DNA of 64,000 bases from Sipunculus nudus (Eukaryota > Annelida > Sipuncula > Golfingiida > Sipunculidae), in contig CM049315.1 of the NCBI GenBank assembly GCA_026874595.1, positions 6,568,664-6,632,663 of the forward strand, read 5' to 3'. Made by a program: the position numbers and the translations under genes. The notes under the pieces were generated by a model. That model was not told where the DNA came from. It saw only the letters and a program-made list of their open reading frames with translations, and did no database searches. Each line of letters begins with the position of its first letter. Position 1 is the stretch's first letter. Shown here piece by piece: positions 1-11,429 of the stretch.

Positions 1-672
1 ATTTTCTGTGGCCTGTCATGACCCTATCCTTAACTTTAGTAATATGAGAAAACGTATTTAAATATTTAATGTCCCAAATAAATTATAGTGAACATTGGTT
101 CCATTCGCAAATTCATTACAAACTTAATAGATATAGCCATAAATTTACAGAGGACATGTTGTAACAACATCAGCTGTGAAGCAGTATTCATGAACTGAGA
201 TGTTTTGTTATAGATTTATTATAGCAAGAAAATCATTTATGTATTCTGATACACCAAAGAGGTCAGGTCAGAGGTCAGGTCAGGGGTGACCAGAGTTCAT
301 GGCTTAGCAAAATGGCTCTTCTCTTCATGATAAATTGCTGTTATATCAATTATAACATAACCAGGGCACTCCACATGTATGTCAACTGAGAAATAAAGGA
401 CAGATATAGGTAGAGTGGACATAGTTTAAGCTACATCTTATGGTTAATTACTCTTATTTGTTCTTTCGGGTATACCAGAATTGCCAAATACTTTGCTAGT
501 TCAATTATCTGGTTAGCGAATTTCTATTCTGGCATTAATTAGGACGTTATTTATATTTGAGATCTATTTTTGTTAGGATAAAAAGGGATAAACATAAACT
601 TAGTATTCAGGCACACGACGCTTTTGATATATCCTTCCGGAATTTTCCATGTGTAGTATTCACATGCGAGCA
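1..672. other. AT-rich sequence without recognisable genes
   Basis: No ORF, RNA or mobile-element signature is visible. The only structured piece is a run of AGGTCA-type half-sites at about 260-291, described in the findings. The rest is ordinary AT-rich intergenic or intronic DNA. Confidence 0.5.
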
Positions 673-780
673 CGTTGGTGTTTATCCATGAAACATTTAC
701 TGGATGCAACTTTAGTAGCTGACCCTGTCGGTGTATAAACCCACATTACATTAACTGCATGTATCTCTATCACTGGAGAC
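673..780 (+). repeat. Two divergent outlying monomers of the 53-bp satellite
   Basis: Two successive stretches begin with the TTGGTGTTTATCC and GTCGGTGTATAAACCC signatures. They continue with ACATTTACTGGATGCA- and ACATTAACTGCATGT-like sequence, clearly diverged forms of the monomer that fills the array further right. A microsatellite separates them from the main array. They look like old edge copies that no longer exchange with the homogenised core. Confidence 0.6.
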
Positions 781-884
781 AATCAATCAATCAATACATA
801 CATACATACATAAACCAATCTATACACACATACATAAATCAATCAATCAGTCAATCATTATATAAATCAATCAATCAATCAGAC
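781..884. repeat. Compound tetranucleotide microsatellite (AATC)n/(CATA)n
   Basis: Interrupted runs of AATC and CATA directly abut the left edge of the 53/107-bp satellite. The run splits two diverged monomers from the main array, so it probably expanded within satellite sequence. Confidence 0.85.
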
Positions 885-3665
885 TCTCTTAGTGTATACC
901 TGTAACACATTTAATGTATATAGTTTTAACATCTGATCCTCTTGGTGTATACCGAAAAAAGATTTACTGTATGTAGTTTAACTATCTTACACTCTTAGTG
1001 TATAACTGTAACACATTTAATGTATATAGTTTTAACATCTGATCCTCTTGGTGTATACCGAATAACAGATTTACTGTATGCAGTTTAACTATCTTACCCT
1101 CTTAGTGTATACCTGTAATACATTTAATGTATATAGTTTTAACATCTGATCCTCTTGGTGTATACCGAAAAAAGATTTACTGTATGTAGTTTAACTATCT
1201 TACACTCTTAGTGTATAACTGTAACACATTTAATGTATATAGTTTTAACATCTGATCCTCTTGGTGTATACCGAAAACAGATTTACTGTATGTAGTTAAA
1301 CTATCTTACCCTCTTAGTGTATACCCGTAACACATTTAATGTATATAGTTTTAACATCTGATCCTCTTGGTGTATACCGAATAACCGATTTACTGTATGT
1401 AGTTTAACTATCTTACCCTCTTAGTGTATACCCGCAACACATTTAATGTATATAGTTTTAACATCTGATCCTCTTGGTGTATACCGAAAACAGATTTACT
1501 CTATGTAGTTTAACCACCTTACCCTCTTAGTGTATACCCGTAACATATTTAATTTATATAGTTTTAACATCTGATCCTCTTGGTGTATACCGAATAACCG
1601 ATTTACTGTATGTAGTTTAACTATCTTACCCTCTTAGTGTATACCCGTAACACATTTAATGTATATAGTTTTAACATCTGATCCTCTTGGTGTATACCGA
1701 ATAACCGATTTACTGTATGTAGTTTAACCATGTTACCCTCTTAGTGTATACCCGTAACACATTTAATGTATATAGTTTTAACATCTGATCTTCTTGGTGT
1801 ATACCGAATAACCGATTTACTGTATGTAGTTTAACTATCTTACCCTCTTAGTGTATACCCGTAACACATTTAATGTATATAGTTTTAACATCTGATCCTC
1901 TTGGTGTATACCGAATAACAGATTTACTGTATGTAGTTTAACTATCTTACCCTCTTAGTGTATAACTGTAACACATTTAATGTATATAGTTTTAACATCT
2001 GATCCTCTTGGTGTATACCGAATAACAGATTTACTGTATGTAGTTTAACTATCTTACCCTCTTAGTGTATAACTGTAACACATTTAATGTATATAGTTTT
2101 AACATCTGATCCTCTTGGTGTATACCGAATAACAGATTTACTGTATGTAGTTTAACTATCTTACACTCTTAGTGTATACCTGTAACACATTTAATGTAGA
2201 TAGTTTTAACATTTGATCCTCTTGGTATATACCGAATAACAGATTTACTGTATGTAGTTTCACTATCTTACCCTCTTAGTGTATAACTGTAACACATTTA
2301 ATGTATATAGTTTTAACATTTGATCCTCTTGGTGTATACCGAATAACAGATTTACTGTATGTAGTTTAACTATCTTACACTCTTAGTGTATAACTGTAAC
2401 ACATTTAATGTATATAGTTTTAACATTTGATCCTCTTGGTGTATACCGAATAACAGATTTACTGTATGTAGTTTAACTATCTTACCCTCTTAGTGTATAA
2501 CTGTAACACATTTAATGTATATAGTTTTAACATTTGATCCTCTTGGTGTATACCGAATAACAGATTTACTGTATGTAGTTTAACTATCTTACACTCTTAG
2601 TGTATAACTGTAACACATTTAATGTATATAGTTTTAACATTTGATCCTCTTGGTGTATACCGAATAACAGAATTACTGTATGTAGTTTAACTATCTTACA
2701 CTCTTAGTGTATCCCCGTAACACATTAAATGTATATAGTTTTAACATCTGATCCTCTTGGTGTATACCGAATAACAGATTTACTGTATGTAGTTTAACCA
2801 TCTTACCCTCTTAGTGTATACCCGTAACACATTTAATGTATATAGTTTTAACATCTGATCCTCTTGGTGTATACCGAATAACAGATTTACTGTATGTAGT
2901 TTAACTATCTTACCCTCTTAGTGTATAACTGTAACACATTTAATGTATATAGTTATAACATCTGATCCTCTTGGTGTATACCGAAAACAGATTTACTGTA
3001 TGTAGTTTAACCATCTTACCCTCTTAGTGTATACCCGTAAACATTTAATGTATATAGTTTTAACATTTGATCCTCTTGGTGTATACCGAATAACAGATAT
3101 ACTGTATCTAGTTTAACTATCTTACCCTCTTAGTGTATAACTGTAACACATTTAATGTATATAGTTTTAACATCTGATCCTCTTGGTGTATACCGAAAAC
3201 AGATTTACTGTATGTAGTTTAACTATCATACCCTCTTAGTGTATAACTGTAACACATTTAATGTATATAGTTTTAACATCTGATCCTCTTGGTGTATACC
3301 GAAAACAGATTTACTGTATGTAGTTTAACCATCTTACCCTCTTAGTGTATACCCGTAAACATTTAATGTATATTGTTTTAACATCTGATCCTCTTGATGT
3401 ATACCAACAACACATTTACTACATGTAGTTTTACATCTGTAGCCCTATTGATGTATACCCACAACACATTTACTACATGTTGTTATAACATCTAGCCCTC
3501 TAGATGTATACCCACAACACATTTACTACATGTAGTTTTAACATCTAGCCCTCTAGATGTATACCCACAACACATTTACTACATGTAGTTTTAACATCTA
3601 GCCCTCTAGATGTATACCCACAACACATTTACTACATGTAGTTTTAACATCTGACTATCTTGCTG
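885..3665 (+). repeat. Tandem satellite: 53-bp monomer, about 107-bp dimeric higher-order unit
   Basis: The CTCTTAGTGTAT start recurs at 886, 992 and 1099, a period of 106-107 bp. Each unit is a dimer of two related monomers of about 53 bp. One starts CTCTTAGTGTAT and carries AACACATTTAATGTATATAG. The other starts CTCTTGGTGTATACCGAA and carries AGATTTACTGTATGTAG. From about 3395 to 3640 the dimer gives way to a plain 53-bp monomer with CTCTAGATGTATACCC starts and ACTACATGTAGT centres. Array size is about 2.8 kb, or about 52 monomers. Variation is mostly single substitutions plus A/AT indels after ACCGAA. No coding potential is seen. Confidence 0.92.
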
Positions 3666-5855
3666 TTTACCCACAAGACAAAAACCTCGTTGCGTGATGT
3701 ATTAAAGAAATATAAACTTGATTGGGTTATGCGTACAGACATATGCATCCACTATACATGCCACATTTTACATTGCATGAAATTCTTGAGTCATTATGCA
3801 TACTGTTAGGTCGCATTTCCCATGATGAATTAATTTTATGTTTTAAAGTTTACACACAACAACTAGACAGTACTCAGAGACCACAATTATACCTCCGCCG
3901 GGATCTTGATCGTACTTTGGTGTTTGTTATACAAGAACAGCAAATTACACCATATGAATGCAGATCCAGAGGTAAATTTTTCACGGCTCTTCTACTATAT
4001 GCCTTCATTACAGTAGAGCTTACCTCGCCAGAGCAAAGGCGGCCACAACATAAACTCGATATAGGCAGAGATAGACAAATTCTCCAATCTCACAATGATA
4101 AAGAATCATTTTAACCACAACAATATATTACTTCCAATATTTAAATGATTTCATCAGTTGTTAACCTGCATGTAAGTTCTTCAAAATCATAATCTTCTGA
4201 GTAATGTAAACAACCAACAAAGGGCGGTAAAAAACCATAGCTCGTGTATAATAATGTTGCGTACTCACTTCTAAAACGCGTTCAACAGACTCAGTCCCCT
4301 CTCCTGTCCGTGTTTTTGTCTTAAGATATAAATACTGAAATACGACGAAGCAGCCGGAGCAACTATGTCAATAAACAATAATTATGGCATGACAAGTTGT
4401 AATATTCTACCTGTAGCCAGGACGTACATAGTCAGAACAACCCAGGGCGGGTGTCTCTTTGACTTGAGGTGTCCTTGTATATTTATAGACAAATCAATGC
4501 ATGGGATAACGTGACAGTGTCGCGGCTTTGAACGGGGCGTACGAGAGACCTGTCGTCAGTTTGCCTGAAGAAGATGTGAGAGACAACTAAACATTCTGGT
4601 GGTTACCGGAGTGGAACCTGGCCATCACGACATTACGAATTAATCAATGTAGGCAAGATGGCCTGTTTCCCAAGACACTTCATACTGTGTTCTTTAGTAT
4701 GACGTAAGTACGTTTGCGACGCCCGCTAAAGTTTGTTAGATCTCTTCTGGGACTTGGAGTGTGTGCTGTGAATGAAGTAATTAGTGACACCTTACTCCAG
4801 CACCTGTGAAGCACGGGCGTGCACCCGCTGACCTCCAGACGCACTGGGACACCCGTGCTCAGTCGCGCACCAAAACACGTGTTACCACACAAAGATAACA
4901 AAATGCCAAGTTTACAAAGGTTAGCTTTCTACTTAGGCTAAATCACATATGCCTTCGCCAGGGACCCAGCAATTCTCGAGATCCCGTGTTTAACTAAACT
5001 GGGTTGGATCCCAGGTGAGCTCAATACGCCAGACGAAAGGTGGTCAACATTATGACCTGTGACTGGCTCTCTCAGGGAGATTGCAAGGTCTCAACATCAA
5101 AAGATGTTATCTGTGATCCAGATTACTGCCACAATATAATGGGTTTTTTCTTTGACTTCACCCTGGCCCTTAACAACATTTAACCAAAATCCATTCATAA
5201 CCCTTTCAGTTAAGTAACAAACCAACAGACAAACCAACCAAGTATTCAACAAACACGAAATCATAATACCAGGCAGTACATTGAGATTATATATATATAT
5301 AATGTCACTCCCTTTTGCTAGAAACAGTCTAACAGTCTATGATAAGATTTAAGTCTAGTTTAATAAGTAAATATACTGAGAAGATAAACACGTAAAGCTG
5401 GACAGCTTTAATTCGCAATTTTAATAAGCCCAGAGCTGGTAGGAGCGAAATAATAGTTAAGGCACTGGGTGGCGGGTCGATCCCTTCGGTGCATTGAAAG
5501 CAAAATATCATCTTATCATCTTTACCTCGTTTTTTTAGACAGTGCCACCTACTGGTTATAGATTCTTAACTGGTCTCTTCCTAAAAAAAACTGAACTGTG
5601 TTAGCAAGGAGATAACATACAAATTATTGAATAGAAATTGAGTTGAATCTTTATATTTTACCCCCAACAAATACGTAGCTTTAAATCCAGCGAATAAGAG
5701 CTTGCAAGCCAGAAGACTATAAAGTGTCGTTATTTCGTTATTGTCCAAACCATTATATACTTTGCACCGTTTATTTTAACGCTAGTGCAACAAGTTCACG
5801 ATGTACCATAAGGAAACATATTCCGGGATGTTCAAGTCTTCATGATTTTTTGGAC

Positions 5856-5860
<5 letters not shown>
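3666..5860. other. Unannotated sequence, no supported gene
   Basis: A 130-codon plus-strand ORF at 3722-4114 and short minus-strand ORFs at 4680-4901 and 5329-5511 resemble no family I recognise and show no domain or signal. A stretch at about 4440-4900 is somewhat richer in G+C and contains a GTAAGT at 4704-4709 that would be a good splice donor. No matching acceptor or exon could be assigned. I regard the block as intergenic, with a noncoding exon possible but unproven. Confidence 0.4.

Positions 5861-5916
<56 letters not shown>
5861..5916. repeat. (GA)28 dinucleotide microsatellite
   Basis: An uninterrupted 56-bp run of GA. It generates meaningless Arg-Glu and Ser-Leu ORFs on the two strands, which should not be annotated. 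Confidence 0.97.
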
Positions 5917-5919
<3 letters not shown>

Positions 5920-7449
5920 GGGTAATACTTTGAGACGAATAATCACAGACGATTTTGACTGTGATAGCAATTCTGCAAGAGGACTATAATTCTGTGATTA
6001 ATAAAACAGTGCGGACATTCCATCGCTTAACTTGTCAGCGTGAGATTCACATTGTCTCTGTGCCAAGTACAAATGGTTCTTTCAGTGATTAAGGCGAGGC
6101 GCTGTAGAAATCGATGCTTGTCTGGCCATTTATAAGTGAAATATGATTGTGTCTTATTATAAAATGGCCTGGCCACATGTGTGTTTGGTGTGACACGGGG
6201 GCATTAGCTGCAGATTTAACTTTCCAGTATGAAGTGGCGTTTTTGTCGATTTTGCACTCTGTATTAACTATTCATAAACGCATAGGGGGCTTATTAGGAT
6301 TTCCAAGAAGGCCACGTGACTCAGCCTGCCCGTTAAACCCACATCATGTCATTATAGATTTGAACAGAGCACTATCACTCGGTCATTTACTGGAGCGGTT
6401 TTTCTGCCTTTTTTAATATTCAATTAGCAGTGCATTTTTTAACGGTAGAAAGATAAATAGAATGTCAAATGCCCTAAGGATTATGACTCTGAGAGAAAGA
6501 ACAAAACTGGCCGCTCACCGCACGACATAGGATGATTAATATTTTTACAGCTCGTTCGACATGTTGTCTAGCGGGGTGCAAAATTTGCGTGATCTGCTCG
6601 CGCTGAAAATAAAGTAAACACGCCCTGCCCGCCGCTAACACCACCATATCATTCCTTATGCATTGTATTCTTTCATGAATACTTAATGGGACAGTGCATT
6701 TCGTTCCACTTCCGAATTAACAGCATTGTTACACCTAATTCAAATAAGGCCATATGAGGAAAAGTGTTTATTCGAATAAATTTATAAGTACGTTAGTAAT
6801 AATGTTATTAACCATGCAGTACATCTAAATGCTATATGAAAACAGCCATGACATGGACCAAAGCGCGTGTTAATTTTGTGAATCATGCAGAAATTAACAA
6901 TATTTAACACAACCCTTGGGAAGCGCATATCAGCGCCATTACCTAGGTCCACATTCAGTTTCTCTTCAATATTGATCTGGACTTGACATTTAAATATTTG
7001 TCATGTTGCGATGGCCGCCTTCCATAAAAAGTTCTTAAAAAGTTCTTTTTATGTTTTTTTCGAAGGGCACACAGACAGAACTCAGTGAACGCACAACCTC
7101 CGCCAGCTGCGTTGTTTGACATGCTATAATATATGGAATATAATTCTCAATTATTTTAAAAACAATGAAATGTGTCCGTAATTCCTGAAAATCCAAAGGG
7201 TAGGTTCACCGACAAAAATGAATCAACCGTAGATAGGCATAGAGACACACTTCTAAAGAATAGTACAATAAAAATTTTTTTGCATCTATATAATGCTACC
7301 TGGCACCCGTATATCACAAATGATGGAGCTAGCACATAGGCTTACACCCAGTCCGCTTCTCGGCACGTACCGTGCGATGATATATGTCCTTTTATGTAAA
7401 TTGGTGTTCCTGTTTTTTGTTACGTGCTGTTTCTATACATATATGTTTC
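5917..7449. other. Unannotated AT-rich sequence
   Basis: No gene, RNA or repeat family is recognised. Short ORFs such as the one at 6147-6416 have no recognisable composition or motif. Confidence 0.4.
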
Positions 7450-7481
7450 ATATATATATATATGTATGTATGTATGTATGC
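7450..7481. repeat. (TA)n(TGTA)n microsatellite
   Basis: A short TA run passes into repeated TGTA units. The overlapping ORFs (7293-7641) run through it and are not supported as genes. Confidence 0.9.
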
Positions 7482-7985
7482 TACAACAGTCCCAACGGAA
7501 ACTGGGGAAATGCTTTTTTTTTTAATGGGCGTCGGCTATGCATTTTTCAGCTTGAACGGAAATTTATATTTCGAAATGTTTACCTTAAATGCGAATCAGG
7601 AGGAACAAAATTCAATGATTCAATGCAAAATATCTAAGTGAAAGCTGAAAGATGGATTTGACACTCTTTCTCATTTTCTTTTATCCAATTGTCTAAAATA
7701 TAGTAAGAACAATAAATATTGTAAAATTGACAAAATACAATGATAAATAGGCGAACAAGGAGACAAGACAACCTATACAACCACTGTTTGAAAAATCATT
7801 CTTCGTAGGAATTGTTGCTCAAAGTGAATCAATTAGGGTGGATTTTGTTCAAACATTGCCAGACAACAGAGCTTTTGGTCTGACTGAGGTATTCTAGTAC
7901 AGTTTTGTCATTCCGTGCAAATTGCTTATTGACGAAAGAATAAATGAATGATATAGTTGTCAGTTTCAAAATAATGATCAAACTA

Positions 7986-9053
7986 TACACTCAAAAAACA
8001 CATTGGTTGAATCAACCAACAAATTGGTTGATTCCAACCAATTTAATTGGTCAAAATATGTCCAAACAATTTATTGTTTAAAACAACCAATTTATTTTGG
8101 TCGTAATCAAACAACAGGTATTGGTCAAATCAACCTATATAATATTGGTCAGAGCAACCAACACAGCTGATCAATTAAACCAACAAAATTTGTTAGTTTG
8201 ACCAAAATAATTTGGTTTTCTCGACCAATGTACTTTGGTTGAGGTCAACCAAAATAAATTGGTTAAATCAAATAACAAATTGGTCACATGAACCAATTCA
8301 AATTGGTCAGACTAGTGGACACATTTATGTGTGCACTGCTACTATCAGGCCCCTTTTCAGTTGTTTTATCCTTCAGATTGATTGGGAGTCTTCTTGTAAG
8401 TCATTCTCTAATTTCGGGTTGCTCTGGTGTGGGTTTCAAGGGGCAATTGAAATTACGCCCAGTATTGGAATCGAACCTATGACCGCTCGCATACAAGTCA
8501 GACGTTTTGCCCCTCAGCCAGTGAAGCTTGCATCATTTGTGTCTGATTTTGGAGCACTTTTGTGTCTGATGTTAAAACTGACCAATCGGTTTGGTCAGTG
8601 CTTAACCAATCACTTGGTAAAATAACCAATATGTTGATAAAATTAACCAATGTTTAACTCAACCAAGAAAACTGGTTAAATATATGCAACCAAACGGTCG
8701 ACCAATAAAATTAGTTAAAATGACCAATGAGTTTGGTTACAAGTTGGTTGAAATTACCAATGTGTTGGTTAAATCAACCAATATCATCTCAGACAACCAA
8801 ATTGGTCATATATGTGTTATTAAGTAACCAATATTTTGGTTATCAATTGACCAATATATTGGTTAAACCTATATACAGTATTTTTATTATGTTAACCAAT
8901 AAAAATTGATAAAAACAACCAACTGGTTTGGTTAGTACTTTAACAATGCATTGGTTAAGATAAACAATATCTTGGTTAAGAAAACGAAAACTGGCTTAAC
9001 CAATTAAACAATTAAATTGGTTATATATTTAACCAATCTGTTTTTTGAGTGTA
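7986..9053. mobile_element. Non-autonomous TIR element (MITE-like) with TA target duplication and CCAAT/ATTGG tandem palindromes
   Basis: The left end reads TA-CACTCAAAAAACA at 7986 onward and the right end reads TGTTTTTTGAGTG-TA ending at 9053. This gives inverted termini with a TA duplication, as made by Tc1/mariner-type transposases. Inverted similarity continues inward into ATTGGTT / AACCAAT. Nearly the whole interior is degenerate short units of AACCAAT and ATTGGTT in alternating orientation, so the strand can fold into many local hairpins. A unique core at about 8315-8595 interrupts this pattern and contains a tRNA-like segment. No transposase is encoded; ORFs at 8212-8625 and 8727-8909 are products of the repeats. 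MITEs carrying tandem repeats are known in bivalves. The specific family is not recognised. Confidence 0.75.
8461..8535 (-). mobile_element. tRNA-derived SINE head (A and B box) inside the TIR element
   Basis: On the minus strand a TGGCTGAGGGGC sequence (8509-8520) matches the RNA polymerase III A box. GGTTCGATTCC (8468-8478) matches the B box, at tRNA-like spacing. The anticodon arm does not pair well, so this is not a functional tRNA. The downstream body, toward about 8330, is not recognised. It may be a SINE that landed in the element or a captured tRNA pseudogene. Confidence 0.55.
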
Positions 9054-10013
9054 GTATTGTGTTTGTTAATATAAAGGTTTCATGAGCTGAAGATGGAACA
9101 AGCTGTTTCCTGTCAATCATAAAAAAAAAATGAAAAAAAATCTAGCGGTCCATGAATGATGTCGCTCTCCTGATAAAACCCGAGGTAATAGTCATTTGTT
9201 CTTTTTGGTCTACGAAAATGGGAAAAAGTGACAATAACATGTGTCTTTTATCATGTGGAGGATAACTCAAGAAAAATAATTATAAAACCACAAAGAATTC
9301 TGTGGAATCCTAAAGGCGTAATTGGTTTATTTCTTTACATGCATATATAAATGTAAGTGTGCCTGAGATGATTCTTTTATATTCATGAATCAATACAAAC
9401 TTTTCTTTGCCCCAGTTAAACCTGTGATGTGACGTATTAATTTCCAATGTGTAAAAATAAAAAAAAAATCAGGTGTGATGACAACAGATGTGACCGTCAC
9501 ATCTGTTCCATGAATTTTCATTTTTTATTGATCCGTTATATAGAAATTTAACAAATTACAATGAAACAATTTTTTAAACGAACCAAGGCATATGACTTTC
9601 ATTCTTGCAGGCAATGAAACGTCTGGCTTTCGAGGTTTTTAAGGTCACATGTCTTTCCCTTTACCAAAGAGAATGTAGATTACATGAACCTTTTTTCCAG
9701 CTCGCAAGAAGTTATTTGCAGCTTTTACATATTAATATTTAACTATTGGTGTAAATAATACCGTACGTGTGGTTTATTAGAGCTAAATCATTACTTTAAA
9801 CAAACATTTTATCATGTACAACTAGTATTATTTTATCTAAAGCGAGATGAAATGTATATTTAATGTCACTTTAATAAAAAGAGATAAATAATGCGTCTCC
9901 TTTCTTACCGTAACACCGAAAATAGAACATAAGACAAAACATTAATAAGTGGTATTTAATTGATTCTTCATACACATGGCTGCTTTGAAATAATATCGAA
10001 AAATATTAACGGA
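9054..10013. other. Unannotated AT-rich sequence
   Basis: No gene is recognised. It contains short poly-A runs (about 9120 and 9462) and a perfect 25-bp palindrome at 9483-9507, treated separately. Confidence 0.4.
9483..9507. promoter_or_regulatory. Perfect inverted repeat, 12-bp arms with 1-nt centre
   Basis: AACAGATGTGAC and its exact reverse complement flank a single C. Each arm contains a CAGATG/CATCTG E-box, the type bound by bHLH factors. Function is inferred only; it could equally be a relic of a small inverted-repeat element. Confidence 0.4.
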
Positions 10014-10051
10014 CTTCTTTTTTTTTCTTTTTTTTCTTTTTCTTTTTTTTT
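10014..10051. repeat. Poly-T tract, interrupted
   Basis: About 38 bp of T with scattered C. It could be the reverse complement of a retroposon poly-A tail, but no element body was recognised next to it. Confidence 0.8.
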
Positions 10052-10201
10052 GTTGGAGGTAACCGCCTCCATTTTTAATGCTGACTTATCTAATTTATAA
10101 TCTAAGTGTTTACACCTGCAGAGAGTTCCACTTCGGTTAAGGACTACTTGACAGAGCGGTAGCACTCGCTTCCTTTCATTTTATTTTATATCCTGGTGTC
10201 A

Positions 10202-10238
10202 CCCAGGCCCGTTGTCTACCGCACCAGTAGGGCCTGGG
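10202..10238. other. GC-rich stem-loop
   Basis: CCCAGGCCC (10202-10210) pairs exactly with GGGCCTGGG (10230-10238) across a 19-nt loop. It is unusually GC-rich for its surroundings. It may be the remnant of a structured repeat end; no U-run follows. Confidence 0.4.
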
Positions 10239-10629
10239 ACTTCTTTGTTATTAACATGTTACAATTCCTCAGAACACTATCCATAAATACACTAGATTCA
10301 ATGTAAGATGAGTCATACAAATCAGAAAGTTTTAGATATTGAAACTAGTTTTACACCAAATAAATGACCCTGTCAAAAATTTATGCACTCCTACCCCTTA
10401 AACTGTTACATTTCCGATATTCCTCTCCATGTACAAAAAAAGTATATATACTTATCAGTTTTTATGCAATTGACCGGAAACGCTCACACTTTTGATACGG
10501 GAATCGAACATATTTTTAAAAGGGAAGCTCATAAGCTCATAAGATCTATTATTATTGTTTAATTATATCGGTACCATCGTCTCCTACGATATGGCTGTTT
10601 TTCAAGGTCCCCTGCAACACTAACCCCGG
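10239..10629. other. Unannotated sequence left of the 35-bp array
   Basis: No gene is seen. The last 50 bp (from about 10582, CTACGATATGGCTGTTTT) resemble a decayed 35-bp monomer. Confidence 0.4.
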
Positions 10630-11429
10630 CACAAAGTCTACGTCAGGGAGGTTTATGATTAACATACAGAGTCTACGTCATAGTATTTTATGACTAACAT
10701 GCAGAGTCTACGTCAGGCAGGTTTATGATTAACAAACAGAGTCTACGTCAGGCAGGTTTATGATTAACGTACAGAGTCTACGTCAGGCAGGTTTATGGTT
10801 AACATACAGAGTCTTCGTCATGGTTATTTATGATTAACATACAGATTCTACGTCATGGTTGTTTATGATTAACATACAGATTCTACGTCATGGCGGTTTA
10901 TGATTAACATACAGATTCTACGTCATAGTGGTTTATGATTAACATACAGATTCTACGTCAGGGAGGTTTATGATTAACATACAGAGTCTACGTCATAGTA
11001 TTTTATGACTAACATGCAGAGTCTACGTCAGGCAGGTTTATTGATTAACAAACAGAGTCTACGTCAGGCAGGTTTATGATTAACGTACAGAGTTTACGTC
11101 AGGCAGGTTTATGATTAACATACAGAGTCTACGTCATGGTTATTTATGATTAACATACAGATTCTACGTCATGGTTGTTTATGATTAACATACAGATTCT
11201 ACGTCATGGCGGTTTATGATTAACATACAGATTCTACGTCATGGTGGTTTATGATTAACATACAGATTCTACGTCATGGTTGTTTATGATTAACATACAG
11301 ATTCTACGTCATGGTTGTTTATGATTAACATACAGATTCTACGTCATGGTGGTTTATGATTAACATACAGCGTCTACGTCATGGTGGTTTATGTTTAACA
11401 TACAGATTCTACGTCATGGTTGTTTATGA

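Noticed and set aside
3722-4114. 130-codon ORF as a gene
   Set aside because: No domain, signal or composition cue was recognised. An ORF of this length can occur by chance in a window this large.
4440-4910. Promoter and first exon with donor GTAAGT at 4704
   Set aside because: A single donor-like hexamer and modest GC rise, with no acceptor, ORF continuity or known protein, do not support a gene model.
8461-8535. Functional tRNA gene
   Set aside because: A and B boxes fit, but the anticodon stem does not pair and the segment sits inside a mobile element.
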